Origin: DATBHM01 sp963772375
GTDB taxonomy: Bacteria > Actinomycetota > UBA4738 > JACQTL01
NCBI GenBank assembly: GCA_963772375.1
Contig: CAVYXG010000005.1
Location: forward strand, 496,001-560,000
Direction of reading: 5' to 3'
DNA: 64,000 bases
Of this stretch, positions 1 through 9,585 are shown one piece after another. Positions within the stretch are counted from its first letter, which is position 1; every line of letters starts with the position of its first letter. Both the position numbers and the translations under genes were made by a program. The notes under the pieces were generated by a model. The model saw only the letters and a program-made list of their open reading frames with translations. It ran no database searches and had not been told where the DNA came from.

Positions 1-91
1 TCGGCGAAGACCACCCGGATCGGCACGGCGGGATCGTACCTGCGGGTGGGGGGAGGGACTCCGGGATGCGGGCGACGGGCCCGGTCGCGCC

Positions 92-1372
92 ATGAACATC
101 CGCGTCGTGCTCGGGGAGGACAACGTCCTCGTCCGCGAGGGGGTGCGGGCGCTGCTCGACGCCTCCGACGGGATCGAGGTCGCCGGCGTGGCGGCGGACG
201 CGCCCCACCTGATCCAGCTGGCGGAGGAGCTCACGCCGGACGTCGTGGTCACTGACATCAAGATGCCCCCCCACTTCCAGCTCGAGGGGATCGACGCCGC
301 CCACGAGATCCGGGCGCGCCACCCGGGGACCGGCGTGGTCGTGCTGTCCGCCCACGACGACGAGGCCTACGCGCTCGCGCTGCTCGGCAAGGGCCAGAGC
401 GGCCTCGCCTACCTGTTGAAGGAACGCGTGGCGGAGGGCGAGACGCTCGTCCAGGCCATCCGGGAGGTCGCGGCGGGCGGTTCGGCCATCGATCCCACCA
501 TCGCCGAGCGGCTGTCCGGCCGGCACGAGGCGGATGCCGAGGACCGGCAGATCCTCGACCTGATGGCCGCGGGCTCGGGCTACGCCGAGATGGCCGAACA
601 CTTGCACACGACCCAGGAGGGCATCGACCGGCGCGTGACGGACCTGTTCGAGCGGCTGGCCGGCGAGGCCGGGAGTGGCCACAACAGGGCCGTCGACGAG
701 TTGAAGAAGCTCCACGCCGCCGTGGTGGACCGCGAGGCGTCGGCGCGGGCCCTGGCGCCGTACCTGCCGAGCGGCGCCGCGGAGAAGATCGGTCGGTCGG
801 GCGTCGAGCTGCAGGAGGAGGTCGAGGCCACGATCCTGTTCTCCGACATCCGGGGGTACTCGACCGTTGCGGAGACCACCCCCGCCCGGGAGCTGGCGGT
901 GATGCTGACCCGGCACCTGTCGGCCATGGCCGAGGTGGTGACGGAGCACGGCGGCTCGATCGACAAGTTCGCCGGGGACGCGGTGATGGCGGTGTTCGGC
1001 GCTCCGCGGCCGGAGCCCGACCATGCGGTGCGCGCCGTTCGCTGCGCGGTGGCCATGCAGGAACGCCAGTCCGCGCTGAACGAGGAGGCCATGGAGCAGG
1101 GCCTCCGGCCGCTGCACGTCGGGATCGGGGTGAACACCGGCGTGGTCATCGCCGGCACCGTCGGGGGCGGCGGGCGGCTCGAGTACACGGTCCTGGGCGA
1201 CGCGGTGAACGTGGCGCAGCGGCTGCAGTCGGCCGCCGCAGCCGGCGAGGTCCTGATCACCGGCGCGACGGCCGAGGCGGCCAAGGCGGGGTGGTTCCAC
1301 CTGGAGCCGCGGGGGATCCAGCAGGTGAAGGGCCGCCGTGAGCCGGTCGAGGTGTTCCGGGTGCTGGGGTGA
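92..1372 (+). CDS. Response regulator / class III nucleotidyl cyclase fusion
   Basis: The protein joins a phosphoacceptor receiver to an adenylate/guanylate cyclase, so an unseen histidine kinase probably controls cyclic nucleotide synthesis. The receiver covers residues 2-120, with acceptor D55 in VVVTDIKMPP and S86 and K110 at the switch positions. Residues 149-190 still resemble a LuxR/GerE helix-turn-helix, with an eroded recognition helix. The cyclase domain (about 238-426) keeps both metal aspartates, D252 in FSDIRG and D296 in KFAGDAVMAVFG, and the LEYTVLGDAVNVAQRL segment. The ATG lies in an ATGA overlap with an open frame entering from the left edge and stopping at 93-95, so this is probably the second gene of an operon. 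ATP versus GTP use cannot be told from what I see. Confidence 0.9.
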   Translation: MNIRVVLGEDNVLVREGVRALLDASDGIEVAGVAADAPHLIQLAEELTPDVVVTDIKMPPHFQLEGIDAAHEIRARHPGTGVVVLSAHDDEAYALALLGKGQSGLAYLLKERVAEGETLVQAIREVAAGGSAIDPTIAERLSGRHEADAEDRQILDLMAAGSGYAEMAEHLHTTQEGIDRRVTDLFERLAGEAGSGHNRAVDELKKLHAAVVDREASARALAPYLPSGAAEKIGRSGVELQEEVEATILFSDIRGYSTVAETTPARELAVMLTRHLSAMAEVVTEHGGSIDKFAGDAVMAVFGAPRPEPDHAVRAVRCAVAMQERQSALNEEAMEQGLRPLHVGIGVNTGVVIAGTVGGGGRLEYTVLGDAVNVAQRLQSAAAAGEVLITGATAEAAKAGWFHLEPRGIQQVKGRREPVEVFRVLG

Positions 1373-1414
1373 GTCCGTGCCGTTCGGACCTGCTGCTAAC
1401 CTGATTCCCCACCC

Positions 1415-1487
1415 GCCGGGGTAGCTCAGCTGGCAGAGCAGCGGTTTCGTAAACCGCAGGTCGTGGGTTCGAGTCCCACCTCCGGCT
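1415..1487 (+). tRNA. tRNA-Thr (anticodon CGT)
   Basis: A full cloverleaf is visible. The acceptor stem pairs 1415-1421 with 1480-1486 (one G-T pair). The D-stem is GCTC/GAGC, the anticodon stem GCGGT/ACCGC closes loop TTCGTAA, and the T-arm is GTGGG-TTCGAGT-CCCAC. The anticodon CGT at 1448-1450 decodes ACG. The discriminator is T1487 and the next bases are CCC, so CCA is not encoded. A possible -10 (TAACCT, 1397-1402) lies 12 bases upstream. Confidence 0.96.
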
Positions 1488-1521
1488 CCCACGGTCGGGC
1501 CGGTCAGGCGATCGTTCCGGC

Positions 1522-3120
1522 TCAGCGAAGCGCGCGCGCCGTCGGCGGCAGGTGGATGGTCTCGATCGAGTGCAGGATGTCGGACCGGTCGACGAAGGCC
1601 TCGTCCTCGGCTCCGGGCCCGCCGTTCAGGGTGTCTCGCACGTCGTCTCGGGCGAAGAACGTGTCGTTGTCCCCACCGCCGAGGTAGACGTCGGCGAGCG
1701 CCCCGCCGGTGATCCCGTCGTCCCCCGGCCCCCCCTGGAGCTGATCGCGGCCTCCCTCGCCCTCGATGATGTCGTCGCCGCCGCCGCCCTCCACCTGGTC
1801 GCCGCCCAGGGCGCCTTCGATGTGGTCGGCGCCGGGGCCGCCATCGATGATGTCGTCCGCGCCGAGCCTCGCGAACGCCGCGCCGTGAGTGTCGCCGCCG
1901 ACGATGTGGTCGTCGAAGTTCCCGGGCCCGCCGTCGAGCTCGTCGGGATCCGGTCCGCCGTCGATGTCGTCGCGGGCACCCCCACCGTCGATGTCGTCCT
2001 TACCGGCGTCACCGCTGATGGTGTCGATCCCGGGTGGTCCGGTCGAGGTGTCGTCGGGGAAGTTGTCGCCGTCGATCGTGTCGTTGCCGGGGCCACCCAC
2101 GATGACGTCCCCACCTCCGCCGCCGGCGATGACGTCGACGTTCGGTCCCCCCGTGATCGTGTCGGCGCCTCCTTCACCGTAGAGGCCGCCGACCTGGTCG
2201 GCGTTGAGCGTGATGACGTCGTCGTCCGGACGACCCTCGAGCGTGAAGACCGCATGACACGAGGTGTCGCCGGGGCCGATGCCCCCGATGATGACGTCGT
2301 CGCCCTGCCCCCCGAGCGCACGGAGGCATCCCTCGCCGCCCTCGATCGTGTCGTCGCCGTCCAGGCCCTCGATCACGTCCTCACCGCCGAGCCCGCAGAT
2401 CACGTCGGCGCCGCCGGTGCCCTTGAGGGAGGGATTGTCGAACCCGTCGTCGTCCCCCTCGGTCCCGACGATCGTGCACGGAGCCTGCAACGTCACCGTG
2501 ATCGAGTAGCTCGTCGTCGCCGAGCGCTGCCCGGCGCCCGCGGAAACCTTGTGCACGCTCCCGGTGGTGAGCCTGGCGTCGAATGCGTCGGGTCCGGGCA
2601 CGAGGGTGCCGTCCTCGGAACCCACGTCAGAGTCGGGGAAGTTCCTCCCGCAGCCGGCTCCCTCCGAGACGACCGTCCCGACGTCGCCGAACAGGAACTG
2701 GCCCTGCGTGCAGCTCCGCTGGAGTGGCGCGGACACGTGCAGCTGGAAGTCGACGTGGAACGGCACGGTCTGGTTGGCTTGGACATCGACCCGCACGTGT
2801 TCCGCCGTGAAGGCGGCGGGCCCCGACGTGGAGTCCAGGCCCGACGGGGTCGACGTGTGGGCGTTCGCGAACCCGCTCACCTCGATCTTCGTGACGTTCT
2901 GGCCGTCGACCGTGATCTGCGCGTGCACGTGGAGTGCGGAAGTCGCGGACCCCTGGCCCTGGTCGCTGAAGCTGTCGGCGCAGCTCTTGTTGGGCGACGA
3001 TGTCGAACTGGAACGAGCCGTCACGCTGTGAATTGCCGTTGGCGTCGTCCTCCACGGTGTAGCTGCCCCGGCGGAGGGGATGGTCAGGCCCGAGTTCACC
3101 ATCGCGTGCGGGGCGATCAC
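1522..3120 (-). CDS. RTX-like Gly/Asp-rich calcium-binding repeat protein (N-terminus frame-disturbed)
   Basis: The C-terminal two thirds is a long run of GGxGxDxxx-type nonapeptides (GGADVICGLGGEDVIEGL, GGAGDD-like variants), the parallel beta-roll that binds calcium in RTX proteins. The N-terminal third reads like an extracellular beta-sandwich (HVHAQITVDGQNVTKIEV). The first 40 residues appear to leave and re-enter frame. Between about 2992 and 3066 the sensible peptide (SYTVEDDANGNSQRDGSFQF) lies in another frame, and adding one G at the run 3066-3069 and removing one at 2992-2994 restores a continuous protein. No signal peptide is visible, which would fit type I secretion, but no secretion genes are nearby. 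The gene is divergent from the cyclase regulator that starts at 3169. The start is uncertain (GTG at 3120 or a nearby ATG). Confidence 0.75.
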   Translation of the reverse strand: MIAPHAMVNSGLTIPSAGAATPWRTTPTAIHSVTARSSSTSSPNKSCADSFSDQGQGSATSALHVHAQITVDGQNVTKIEVSGFANAHTSTPSGLDSTSGPAAFTAEHVRVDVQANQTVPFHVDFQLHVSAPLQRSCTQGQFLFGDVGTVVSEGAGCGRNFPDSDVGSEDGTLVPGPDAFDARLTTGSVHKVSAGAGQRSATTSYSITVTLQAPCTIVGTEGDDDGFDNPSLKGTGGADVICGLGGEDVIEGLDGDDTIEGGEGCLRALGGQGDDVIIGGIGPGDTSCHAVFTLEGRPDDDVITLNADQVGGLYGEGGADTITGGPNVDVIAGGGGGDVIVGGPGNDTIDGDNFPDDTSTGPPGIDTISGDAGKDDIDGGGARDDIDGGPDPDELDGGPGNFDDHIVGGDTHGAAFARLGADDIIDGGPGADHIEGALGGDQVEGGGGDDIIEGEGGRDQLQGGPGDDGITGGALADVYLGGGDNDTFFARDDVRDTLNGGPGAEDEAFVDRSDILHSIETIHLPPTARALR

Positions 3121-3168
3121 GTGATATCAACTCAGGCACGGCTCGGGTGGTCCGGGGGAGGGGGAGCG

Positions 3169-6100
3169 TTGAACTGCAGCCAGTGCGGAACCGAGAACTC
3201 ACCCGGCAGGAAGTTCTGCGGTGGGTGCGGAGCTCTGCTCGCCAAGGTCTGCTCGGTCTGCGGCACCGCGAACGAGCCGAAGGTTCCTTCTGTGGGGAAT
3301 GCGGTGCGGCCTTCGCCGCGGTCGCGAGTTCGGCCGTCGTGACCCCCACCCCCGACGCGGTGTCTCCCGTCACCGAGCGCCGGCTGGTCTCGGTGCTGTT
3401 CGCCGACCTCGTCGGGTTCACCGGCCTGTCGGAGACGCGCGACTCGGAGGAGGTTCGTGACCTGTTGTCCCGGTACTTCGAGGTCTGCCGGACCGTGGTG
3501 GAGCGCTACGGTGGGCTCGTCGAGAAGTTCATCGGCGACGCCGTCATGGCGGTCTGGGGAACACCGGTAACCAACGAGGACGACGCCGAGCGGTCGGTCC
3601 GCGCCGCGATGGACCTGGTCGAGGCGGTGGCGGAGCTCGGGAGCGACGTGGAGGCGCCATCGCTGCAGGCGCGGGCTGGCGTGCTCACCGGCGAGGCCAC
3701 CGTGAACATCGGCGCCCAGGGGCAGGGCATGGTCGCCGGTGACCTCGTGAACACGGCGTCGCGGATCCAGTCGGCGGCCGAGCCGGGGTCGGTGTTCGTC
3801 GGTGACGGCACGCGGCGGGCCACGGATGCGGCCATCGTCTACGCGGACGAGGGCGAGCGGGAGCTGAAGGGGAAGTCCGAGCCGGTTCGCGTGTGGCGGG
3901 CGCTGCGCGTCGTGGCCACGGTCGGCGGCACGTCCCGGTCGACCGGCCTCGAGGCCCCGTTCGTCGGACGGGACCTCGAGCTGCGGCTGGTCAAGGACCT
4001 GTTCCACGCCACGGCGGAGGAACACCGGGCCCGGCTCGTCTCCGTGGTCGGCATCGCCGGGATCGGCAAGTCTCGCCTGGCGTGGGAGTTCAACAAGTAC
4101 ATCGACGGGCTGGTCATGCCCATCCGGTGGCACCGGGGCAGGTGCCTCGCGTACGGGGAAGGGGTCACGTACTGGGCACTCGCCGAGATGGTCCGCACGC
4201 GTGCCGGGATCGTCGAGGGCGAGGATCCCGAGTCCGCCCGACCCAAGCTGCGGCAGGCGGTGGAGGAGACGCTCCCCAACCCCGACGAGAGCAGGTGGGT
4301 GGAGCCGCGCCTCGCCCAGCTCCTCGGGCTGCAGGAGCATGCGGCCCGAGACCGGGACGACCTGTTCGCCGCGTGGCGGCTGTTCTACGAGCGGCTCGCG
4401 GACGAGATGCCGACGGTCATGATCTTCGAGGACCTGCAGTGGGCGGACACCTCGCTGCTGGACTTCATCGAATACCTCCTCGACTGGTCCTCCGGCCACG
4501 CGATCTACGTCGTCACGCTCGCGAGGCCCGACCTCCTCGACCGAAGGGCGACCTGGGGGGCGGGGCGGCGCAACTTCACCTCGATCGCCCTGGAGCCGCT
4601 GTCGCCCCGGGCGATGGAACAGCTCCTCACCGGCCTCGTGCCGGGGCTCCCGGACGACCTGGCGTCCCGAATCATGGCCCGGGCCGAGGGCGTCCCCATG
4701 TACGCCGTCGAGACCGTCCGGATGCTCCTCGACCGCGGTGCGCTGGTGCAGGAGGGGCACGAGTACCGCCTGACCGCCGCCGTGGAGGACCTGGACGTTC
4801 CGGAGACGCTGCATGCGCTGATCGCCGCGCGCCTCGACGGGCTGAGCACCCCGGAGCGCACCCTCGTGCAGGACGCCGCCATCCTCGGGAAGACGTTCAC
4901 CCGGTCCGCGCTCACCGCGCTCTCCGACCTCTCGGCGGACGAGCTCGATCCGCTGCTCGTGTCGTTGGTCCGCAAGGAGGTGCTGTCCCTGCAGACCGAT
5001 CCGCTCTCTCCGGAACGGGGGCAGTACGGGTTCCTCCAGGACCTCGTGCGGCGGGTGGCCTACGAGACGCTGGCCAGGAAGGAGCGGCGTGCCCGGCACC
5101 TCCGCGTTGCGGACTACCTGGAACGGGCCTGGGGCGACGAGGAGGAGGAGATCGTCGAGGTCGTGGCCTCACATCTGCTCGAGGCCTACCGGGCGGCTCC
5201 CGACGCCGACGACGCCGAGGACATCAGGCGTCGTGCCCGGGACATGTTGATCCGTGCCGGGAACCGGGCGGCCTCGCTCGCCGCCAACGAGGAGGCCCGG
5301 CGGCACCTCGAGGCCGCCATCGAGCTGACCGACGACCCTGCCACGCTGGCGGAGCTGCACGGCCGGGCCGGCGTCACGAGCTGGATGGCCGGGCATCCCG
5401 ATCCAGCGACGGCCCATCTCGAGGAGGCGATCTCGCTGTACGAATCGGTCGGCGACGCCCACGCCGCGGCCAGGCTGACCGCTCGGCTCGCGGAGGTCGA
5501 CTGGAACCTCAGCCGCACGGACGCTGCGGTCACTCGGCTCGACGCCGCTTTCCAGACCCTCTCGCGGGAGCCGCCGAGCGAGGATCTGGCCGTGGTGGCT
5601 GGTCAGCACGGACGCTTCCTGATCCTCTCGGGTCAGCAGCCGGAGGTCGCCGGCGAGCGGTTGGAACTCGCGCTCACCATCGCGGAGGCATTGAACCTCC
5701 CCGAGGTGTTTTCCCACGCGTTGAACACGAAGGGCATGGCCCTGCAGCGACGAAGCCGCCTTCAGGAGGCGAGGATCCTGCTCAAGGGCGCGTTGGATGT
5801 CGCGCTCGAGCACGACCTGTCTGAGGCGGCGCTCCGCGCGTACAACAACCTCTCCGTCGCAACCGCGGCGGCCGACGACTTCGAGGCGGACGTCGAGACC
5901 TCCAGGATGGCCATGGAGTTCGCTCGGCGGGTCGGCCACCGGTTCTGGGAGCTCACCTTCCGCTTTGCCCCAATCGGAACCATGGTCATGCTCGGACGCT
6001 GGGACGAGGCCCTGGCGCTCGCGGCCGAAGCTCGGGAGAACGAGGAGTTCATGCAGGCTCCCGATTGGTCGAGCACGTTGCTGCTCGAGGAGGGAGAAGT

Positions 6101-6725
6101 CCACGTCCACCGCGGGGAGACGGTAGAGGCCCGGGAGGCGCTGGATCGGCTCGGCACCCTTGAGAGCTCCGGAGACCCCTCCGCGCGTATGGGCTACCAG
6201 TGGGCGCTCGGCACCGTCCTGATGGGAGAGGGAGCGTATCGGGACGCCCTCGCGGCGGTGGAGCCAGGGATCGCCACCCGGGAGTCCCGCGGCGGGCTCG
6301 ACTGGAACGTCAAACGGAGTCTGATCCTCGGCCTCGAGGCGTCCCTCGCCATGCGGGATCTGGCCAGGGCCGACGAGCTTCTGGCCATCGTCGACACCCT
6401 GCCGCCCGGGGAGATTTCGCCGCTGTTGCGGGCGCAGGCGACCCGGCTGCGGGCGGGCGTGGCCGCCGCTCGGGAGGACGCGGGCGTGGAGGCGGGCTTC
6501 AAGGCCGCGGCGGGCGTGTTCCGCGAGCTGATGGCGCCGTTCTGGCTCGCCGTCACGCAGCTCGAACACGCGGAGTGGCTGGTCTCCGAGGGCCGGGGTG
6601 CGGACGTCGAGCCGCTCCTCAGCGAGGCGTCGGAGGTCTTCGACCGGCTTCGCGCCGAGCCGTACCTGGCGCGGGCAGCAGCGGCGATGCCGGCGAGCAG
6701 GGCGCCAACGGACGCCGCGGTCTGA
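3169..6725 (+). CDS. Zinc-ribbon / class III cyclase / AAA ATPase / TPR regulator (one frame break near 3284)
   Basis: This is a large signalling protein of a type common in soil actinobacteria: a cyclase followed by a STAND-like ATPase and helical repeats. Two zinc ribbons (CSQCGTENSPGRKFCGGCG and CSVCG...FCGECG) open the protein. The cyclase follows, with FADLVGFTG near 3400 and KFIGDAVMAVWG near 3530 carrying the metal aspartates. Next come an AAA_16-type domain with Walker A GIAGIGKS near 4055 and Walker B MIFEDLQWAD near 4425, then TPR-like helices to the end. I place the start at TTG 3169, seven bases after a strong GGGGGAGGGGGAG ribosome site. The ribbons and the cyclase are in different frames; one extra G at 3283-3285 (AAGGTTCC to AAGGGTTCC) would join them as EPKGSFCGECG. 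Without it, initiation would have to be further downstream. Confidence 0.85.
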
Positions 6726-6863
6726 GCGAGGGAACTCCACGGTTTCGGGGTCGCCCCTGGGGGGTACCACTCGCGCTGCGAGGATCCCCAGGGTCGGTGA
6801 CCGCGTCCGTTCGATGCCCGGATCCTCGAGCCCGATGTCGAAGGGGTGCACGAGGGGTGACCC

Positions 6864-9059
6864 ATGGCCCACCGGATCCGAATCCTCGTTCCGCTCGCAG
6901 CGGTCTCGATCGTCGCCGCCCTCCTCGCGGGCCCCGTCGGCCAGGCCGCCACGCCCGCCGTGTCGTTCGGGACGCCGGTCGTCGTGGACAACTACCGACC
7001 GGGGTTCGAGCCCGACGTCGCGGTGGACACGAGTCCGAACGGACGCGACCTCACGTACACGAGCACGCCATTCGGGTTCAGCACCACGCAGTCGTTCATC
7101 TATCGGTCCGACGACCATCGCTCGAGCTTCCACCTCGTGGAGGGCAACGTCGCCGACAAGCCGGATACGTGCATCGGCGGCGGCGACTCCGAGCTTCGCA
7201 CCGACCCGGTGAACGGGCGCGTGTACTTCGTCGACCTCCAGGGGCTCACGAACTTCTCCGCCTCGACGTCGGGCGACCACGGCGCCACATGGTCCACGGC
7301 GTGCAACTCCGTGAACGGCGTCGGCGTCGACTGGCAATGGGTGGGCATCGACTCCAACGGCGGGACGAGCGCCGTCGGCGCCGGCCCCGGCTCCGGGCGG
7401 CTGTACCTCGACTACGACAACGTCAACCAGGACACGGGGCCGAACCCCCTCGGCAACCAGCTCGTGATGAACGAGTCCGTGGACGGCGTGTACTACGGTT
7501 CCTCGTGCGCCGTCGCCGGCTTGCCCTGCCCCGGTCCGCCGGCCGCGATCAGCCCCGACGAGGGCATTCCCGGCAACGTCGTCGTGGACAACGTCCGCGG
7601 CGGCGCGCACCAGCACACCGTGTATGCCATCCACACGAACGCGGCCGGCATCGCCGTGATCGTCTCGCGGTGCTCCGGGAAGCCAGGCGACTCGACCGCG
7701 GCCCTGGTGGCCGCCGACTGCACCGACCCCACCCAGGTGGATCCCTCGGACCCCGGGCACGTGAACGTCAACTGGCACGACAGCTACGTGCGCATCCCGG
7801 GCTCGTACCTCACCGGCAACCTGTTCGCGTCGATGGCGATCGACACCGCGGGCAACCTCTACGCGGTGTGGGCGGAGTATCCGACGGACGGCGCGGGGAA
7901 CGAGAACGGGCCCGGCAGGATCGACCTCGCCGTGTCGACCAACGGCGCGAAGGCCTGGTCCGCTCCGATCGCCGTGACGCCCACAAGCCTCCGCAACAAC
8001 GTGATGCCGTGGGTCGTGGCCGGCGATCCCGGCCGCGTCGACGTGGCATGGTACGGAGCGCCGCAGGCCTCGTACCAGGGCGCGTTCGGGCCCGACACCC
8101 TGGACAACGGAACCTGGAACGTCTACATGGCCCAGAGCCTGAACGCCCTGGCGGCGGGCCGGAGCTTCTCGGTGGCGAAGGTGAGCGACCATCAGGCCAA
8201 GTTCGGGAACATCTCGACACAGGGGCTGGGCGGTTCGCCCGACCGAAGCCTCGGCGACTTCATGCAGGTCCAGATCGGGCAGCGAGGCCAGGCGGTCATC
8301 TCCTACGTGGACGACACCTCCGCCGACCGCAACCCCGACTTCTGCATGGGATGCGGCCAGACGCCCGCCGAGGCGGCCGGTCCGGTCATGATCGCCACGC
8401 AGAACGGGGGGCCCGGCCTGTTCGCCAGGTCCACGCTCTCGGCCACGAAGAACCCCGTCGGTTCGGTTGGCGATCCGGCCGGCGACGCCATGCTCCCGGC
8501 CGCCGGCGTCGACGTGCCCGCCCCGCCGGCGCTCGATGTGGCGGGAGCTTCGGTCACGAAGGCCGATGCCACGCATCTCAAGGTGACGCTCGCCACCGCG
8601 GACTCCAGCCTCTCGAACGACCTCGCGGCCCCGGCGACGCTCGGCGGGCCGGTCGGGGAGTGGATCGTCCGCTGGGCGGCCCCGACGTACCACGGCGGGC
8701 CCGGCGACGGGAACATCTTCTACGTCGGGATGGAGTCCGCGGGCGGAGGCGCCCCGGCCTTCTACACGGGGACGACCGGCGCGATCGCCACGACGCACGT
8801 GAAGTACTTCACGTACCCGAAGGCCACCACGATCACCGGGCGGATCACCGGCCGCACGATCAGCTGGACGGTGCCGCTCGCCGACGTGGGGAGCCCCTCG
8901 TCGGGGCAGGGGCTGTTCAGCGTCACCGGGTTCACCGCGACCCAGCTCACCCCGTCGGCGGCGAACTACGCGACGTTCCCGAACGGGGGCACGCTCGGCG
9001 ACGAGAACATCCCGAACACGATCGACCTGACGCCGCCGTTCACGTACACGGTGGGCTGA
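6864..9059 (+). CDS. Secreted BNR/sialidase-like beta-propeller protein
   Basis: The 731-residue protein begins with a clear Sec signal peptide (RIRILVPLAAVSIVAALLAG, cleavage probably after GQA). The body has sialidase-type Asp-box-like blades: SDDHRSSFHLVE, STSGDHGATWST and STNGAKAWSAPIAVT. It continues with long Asn/Asp/Gly-rich loops and ends in a beta-rich domain from about residue 500. It probably binds or processes extracellular glycans or proteins, but I see no full sialidase catalytic set, so a purely binding role is equally likely. A GAGGGGTGA ribosome site precedes the ATG. The gene stands alone between the cyclase regulator and a small membrane protein. Confidence 0.8.
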   Translation: MAHRIRILVPLAAVSIVAALLAGPVGQAATPAVSFGTPVVVDNYRPGFEPDVAVDTSPNGRDLTYTSTPFGFSTTQSFIYRSDDHRSSFHLVEGNVADKPDTCIGGGDSELRTDPVNGRVYFVDLQGLTNFSASTSGDHGATWSTACNSVNGVGVDWQWVGIDSNGGTSAVGAGPGSGRLYLDYDNVNQDTGPNPLGNQLVMNESVDGVYYGSSCAVAGLPCPGPPAAISPDEGIPGNVVVDNVRGGAHQHTVYAIHTNAAGIAVIVSRCSGKPGDSTAALVAADCTDPTQVDPSDPGHVNVNWHDSYVRIPGSYLTGNLFASMAIDTAGNLYAVWAEYPTDGAGNENGPGRIDLAVSTNGAKAWSAPIAVTPTSLRNNVMPWVVAGDPGRVDVAWYGAPQASYQGAFGPDTLDNGTWNVYMAQSLNALAAGRSFSVAKVSDHQAKFGNISTQGLGGSPDRSLGDFMQVQIGQRGQAVISYVDDTSADRNPDFCMGCGQTPAEAAGPVMIATQNGGPGLFARSTLSATKNPVGSVGDPAGDAMLPAAGVDVPAPPALDVAGASVTKADATHLKVTLATADSSLSNDLAAPATLGGPVGEWIVRWAAPTYHGGPGDGNIFYVGMESAGGGAPAFYTGTTGAIATTHVKYFTYPKATTITGRITGRTISWTVPLADVGSPSSGQGLFSVTGFTATQLTPSAANYATFPNGGTLGDENIPNTIDLTPPFTYTVG

Positions 9060-9254
9060 GCCCGGCCGGGAGGTCGCCGGGCCGTCATCCGAGATCCGGG
9101 TCCGATCGGGGGCCGAGGACGGCCACCCGGTCATGCGGGCCGGGTGCCGCCGGGCTGGACGGCCACGACCTGACGCCGCGGGGTCCGCGAAACCATCCGG
9201 GGGATCGGCGGAACCGGACCAAAGGCCCGTTTCGCTTCCCGGCAATCCGGGAAC

Positions 9255-9285
9255 CCCTTTCCGGTCGGAACGACCGTCGAAAGGG
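9255..9285 (+). other. Two-tier stem-loop just before the DUF6458 gene
   Basis: CCCTTT (9255-9260) pairs with AAAGGG (9280-9285) around an inner perfect stem CGGTCG/CGACCG with a GAA loop. It lies 10 bases before the ATG at 9296 and just ahead of the GGAAG ribosome site. It could end transcription from the upstream propeller gene or act in the leader of the next one. The remaining bases between 9060 and 9254 show nothing I can name. Confidence 0.5.
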
Positions 9286-9295
9286 TGACTGGAAG

Positions 9296-9571
9296 ATGAA
9301 CAGAGGCACAGGAACCGGACTCATCGCCTTCGGCCTCGTGCTGGTCGTGCTGGGCGCGATCCTCGACTTCGCCGTCAACGTCACGACGTCTGGGTTCAAC
9401 ATCAACACGGTTGGCGTGATCCTGCTGATCGTGGGCATCGTGGCGTTCCTCGCCGGGCTCGTGATCGTGTTCACGGCGGGGTCGCGTCGGAGCGTCATCC
9501 GCGAGGATGTTCGTCAGGTGCCCGGCGGCACCTCGCGCGTCGTCGACGAGCGCGACAACCTGGCCTCGTAA
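9296..9571 (+). CDS. DUF6458-family small membrane protein
   Basis: The 91-residue protein has two hydrophobic helices (LIAFGLVLVVLGAILDFAV and VGVILLIVGIVAFLAGLVIV) joined by a short loop TTSGFNINT, then a charged tail of about 30 residues. The GAILDFAV...INTVGVILL pattern matches the DUF6458 family, widespread in actinobacteria and of unknown function. The tail (RREDVRQVPGGTSRVVDERD-like) is probably cytoplasmic. The start is fixed by GGAAG directly before the ATG and by a stem-loop further upstream. The gene appears to be monocistronic. Confidence 0.8.
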   Translation: MNRGTGTGLIAFGLVLVVLGAILDFAVNVTTSGFNINTVGVILLIVGIVAFLAGLVIVFTAGSRRSVIREDVRQVPGGTSRVVDERDNLAS

Positions 9572-9585
9572 CGGCGGAGGCTCCC

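Noticed and set aside
46..255. Arg/Gly-rich open frame overlapping the receiver-cyclase gene
   Set aside because: It lies in the wrong frame over a clear receiver domain and has the Arg/Ala/Gly/Pro composition of a high-GC shadow frame.
1640..2430. Repetitive GC-rich DNA considered as a tandem repeat or CRISPR-like array
   Set aside because: The periodicity follows the nonapeptide code of the RTX repeats, with no constant spacers or identical repeats.
1552..3168. Long plus-strand open frame opposite the RTX-like gene
   Set aside because: It is the antisense of GGxGxD repeats (Val/Asp-rich nonsense). Only its last part beyond 3169, the zinc ribbons, is real and is assigned to the next gene.
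5169..9245. Minus-strand open frame of over 1300 codons
   Set aside because: It lies opposite the TPR region and the BNR-like gene, has no domain and an Arg/Gly/Val-rich composition; the opposite strand carries recognisable proteins.
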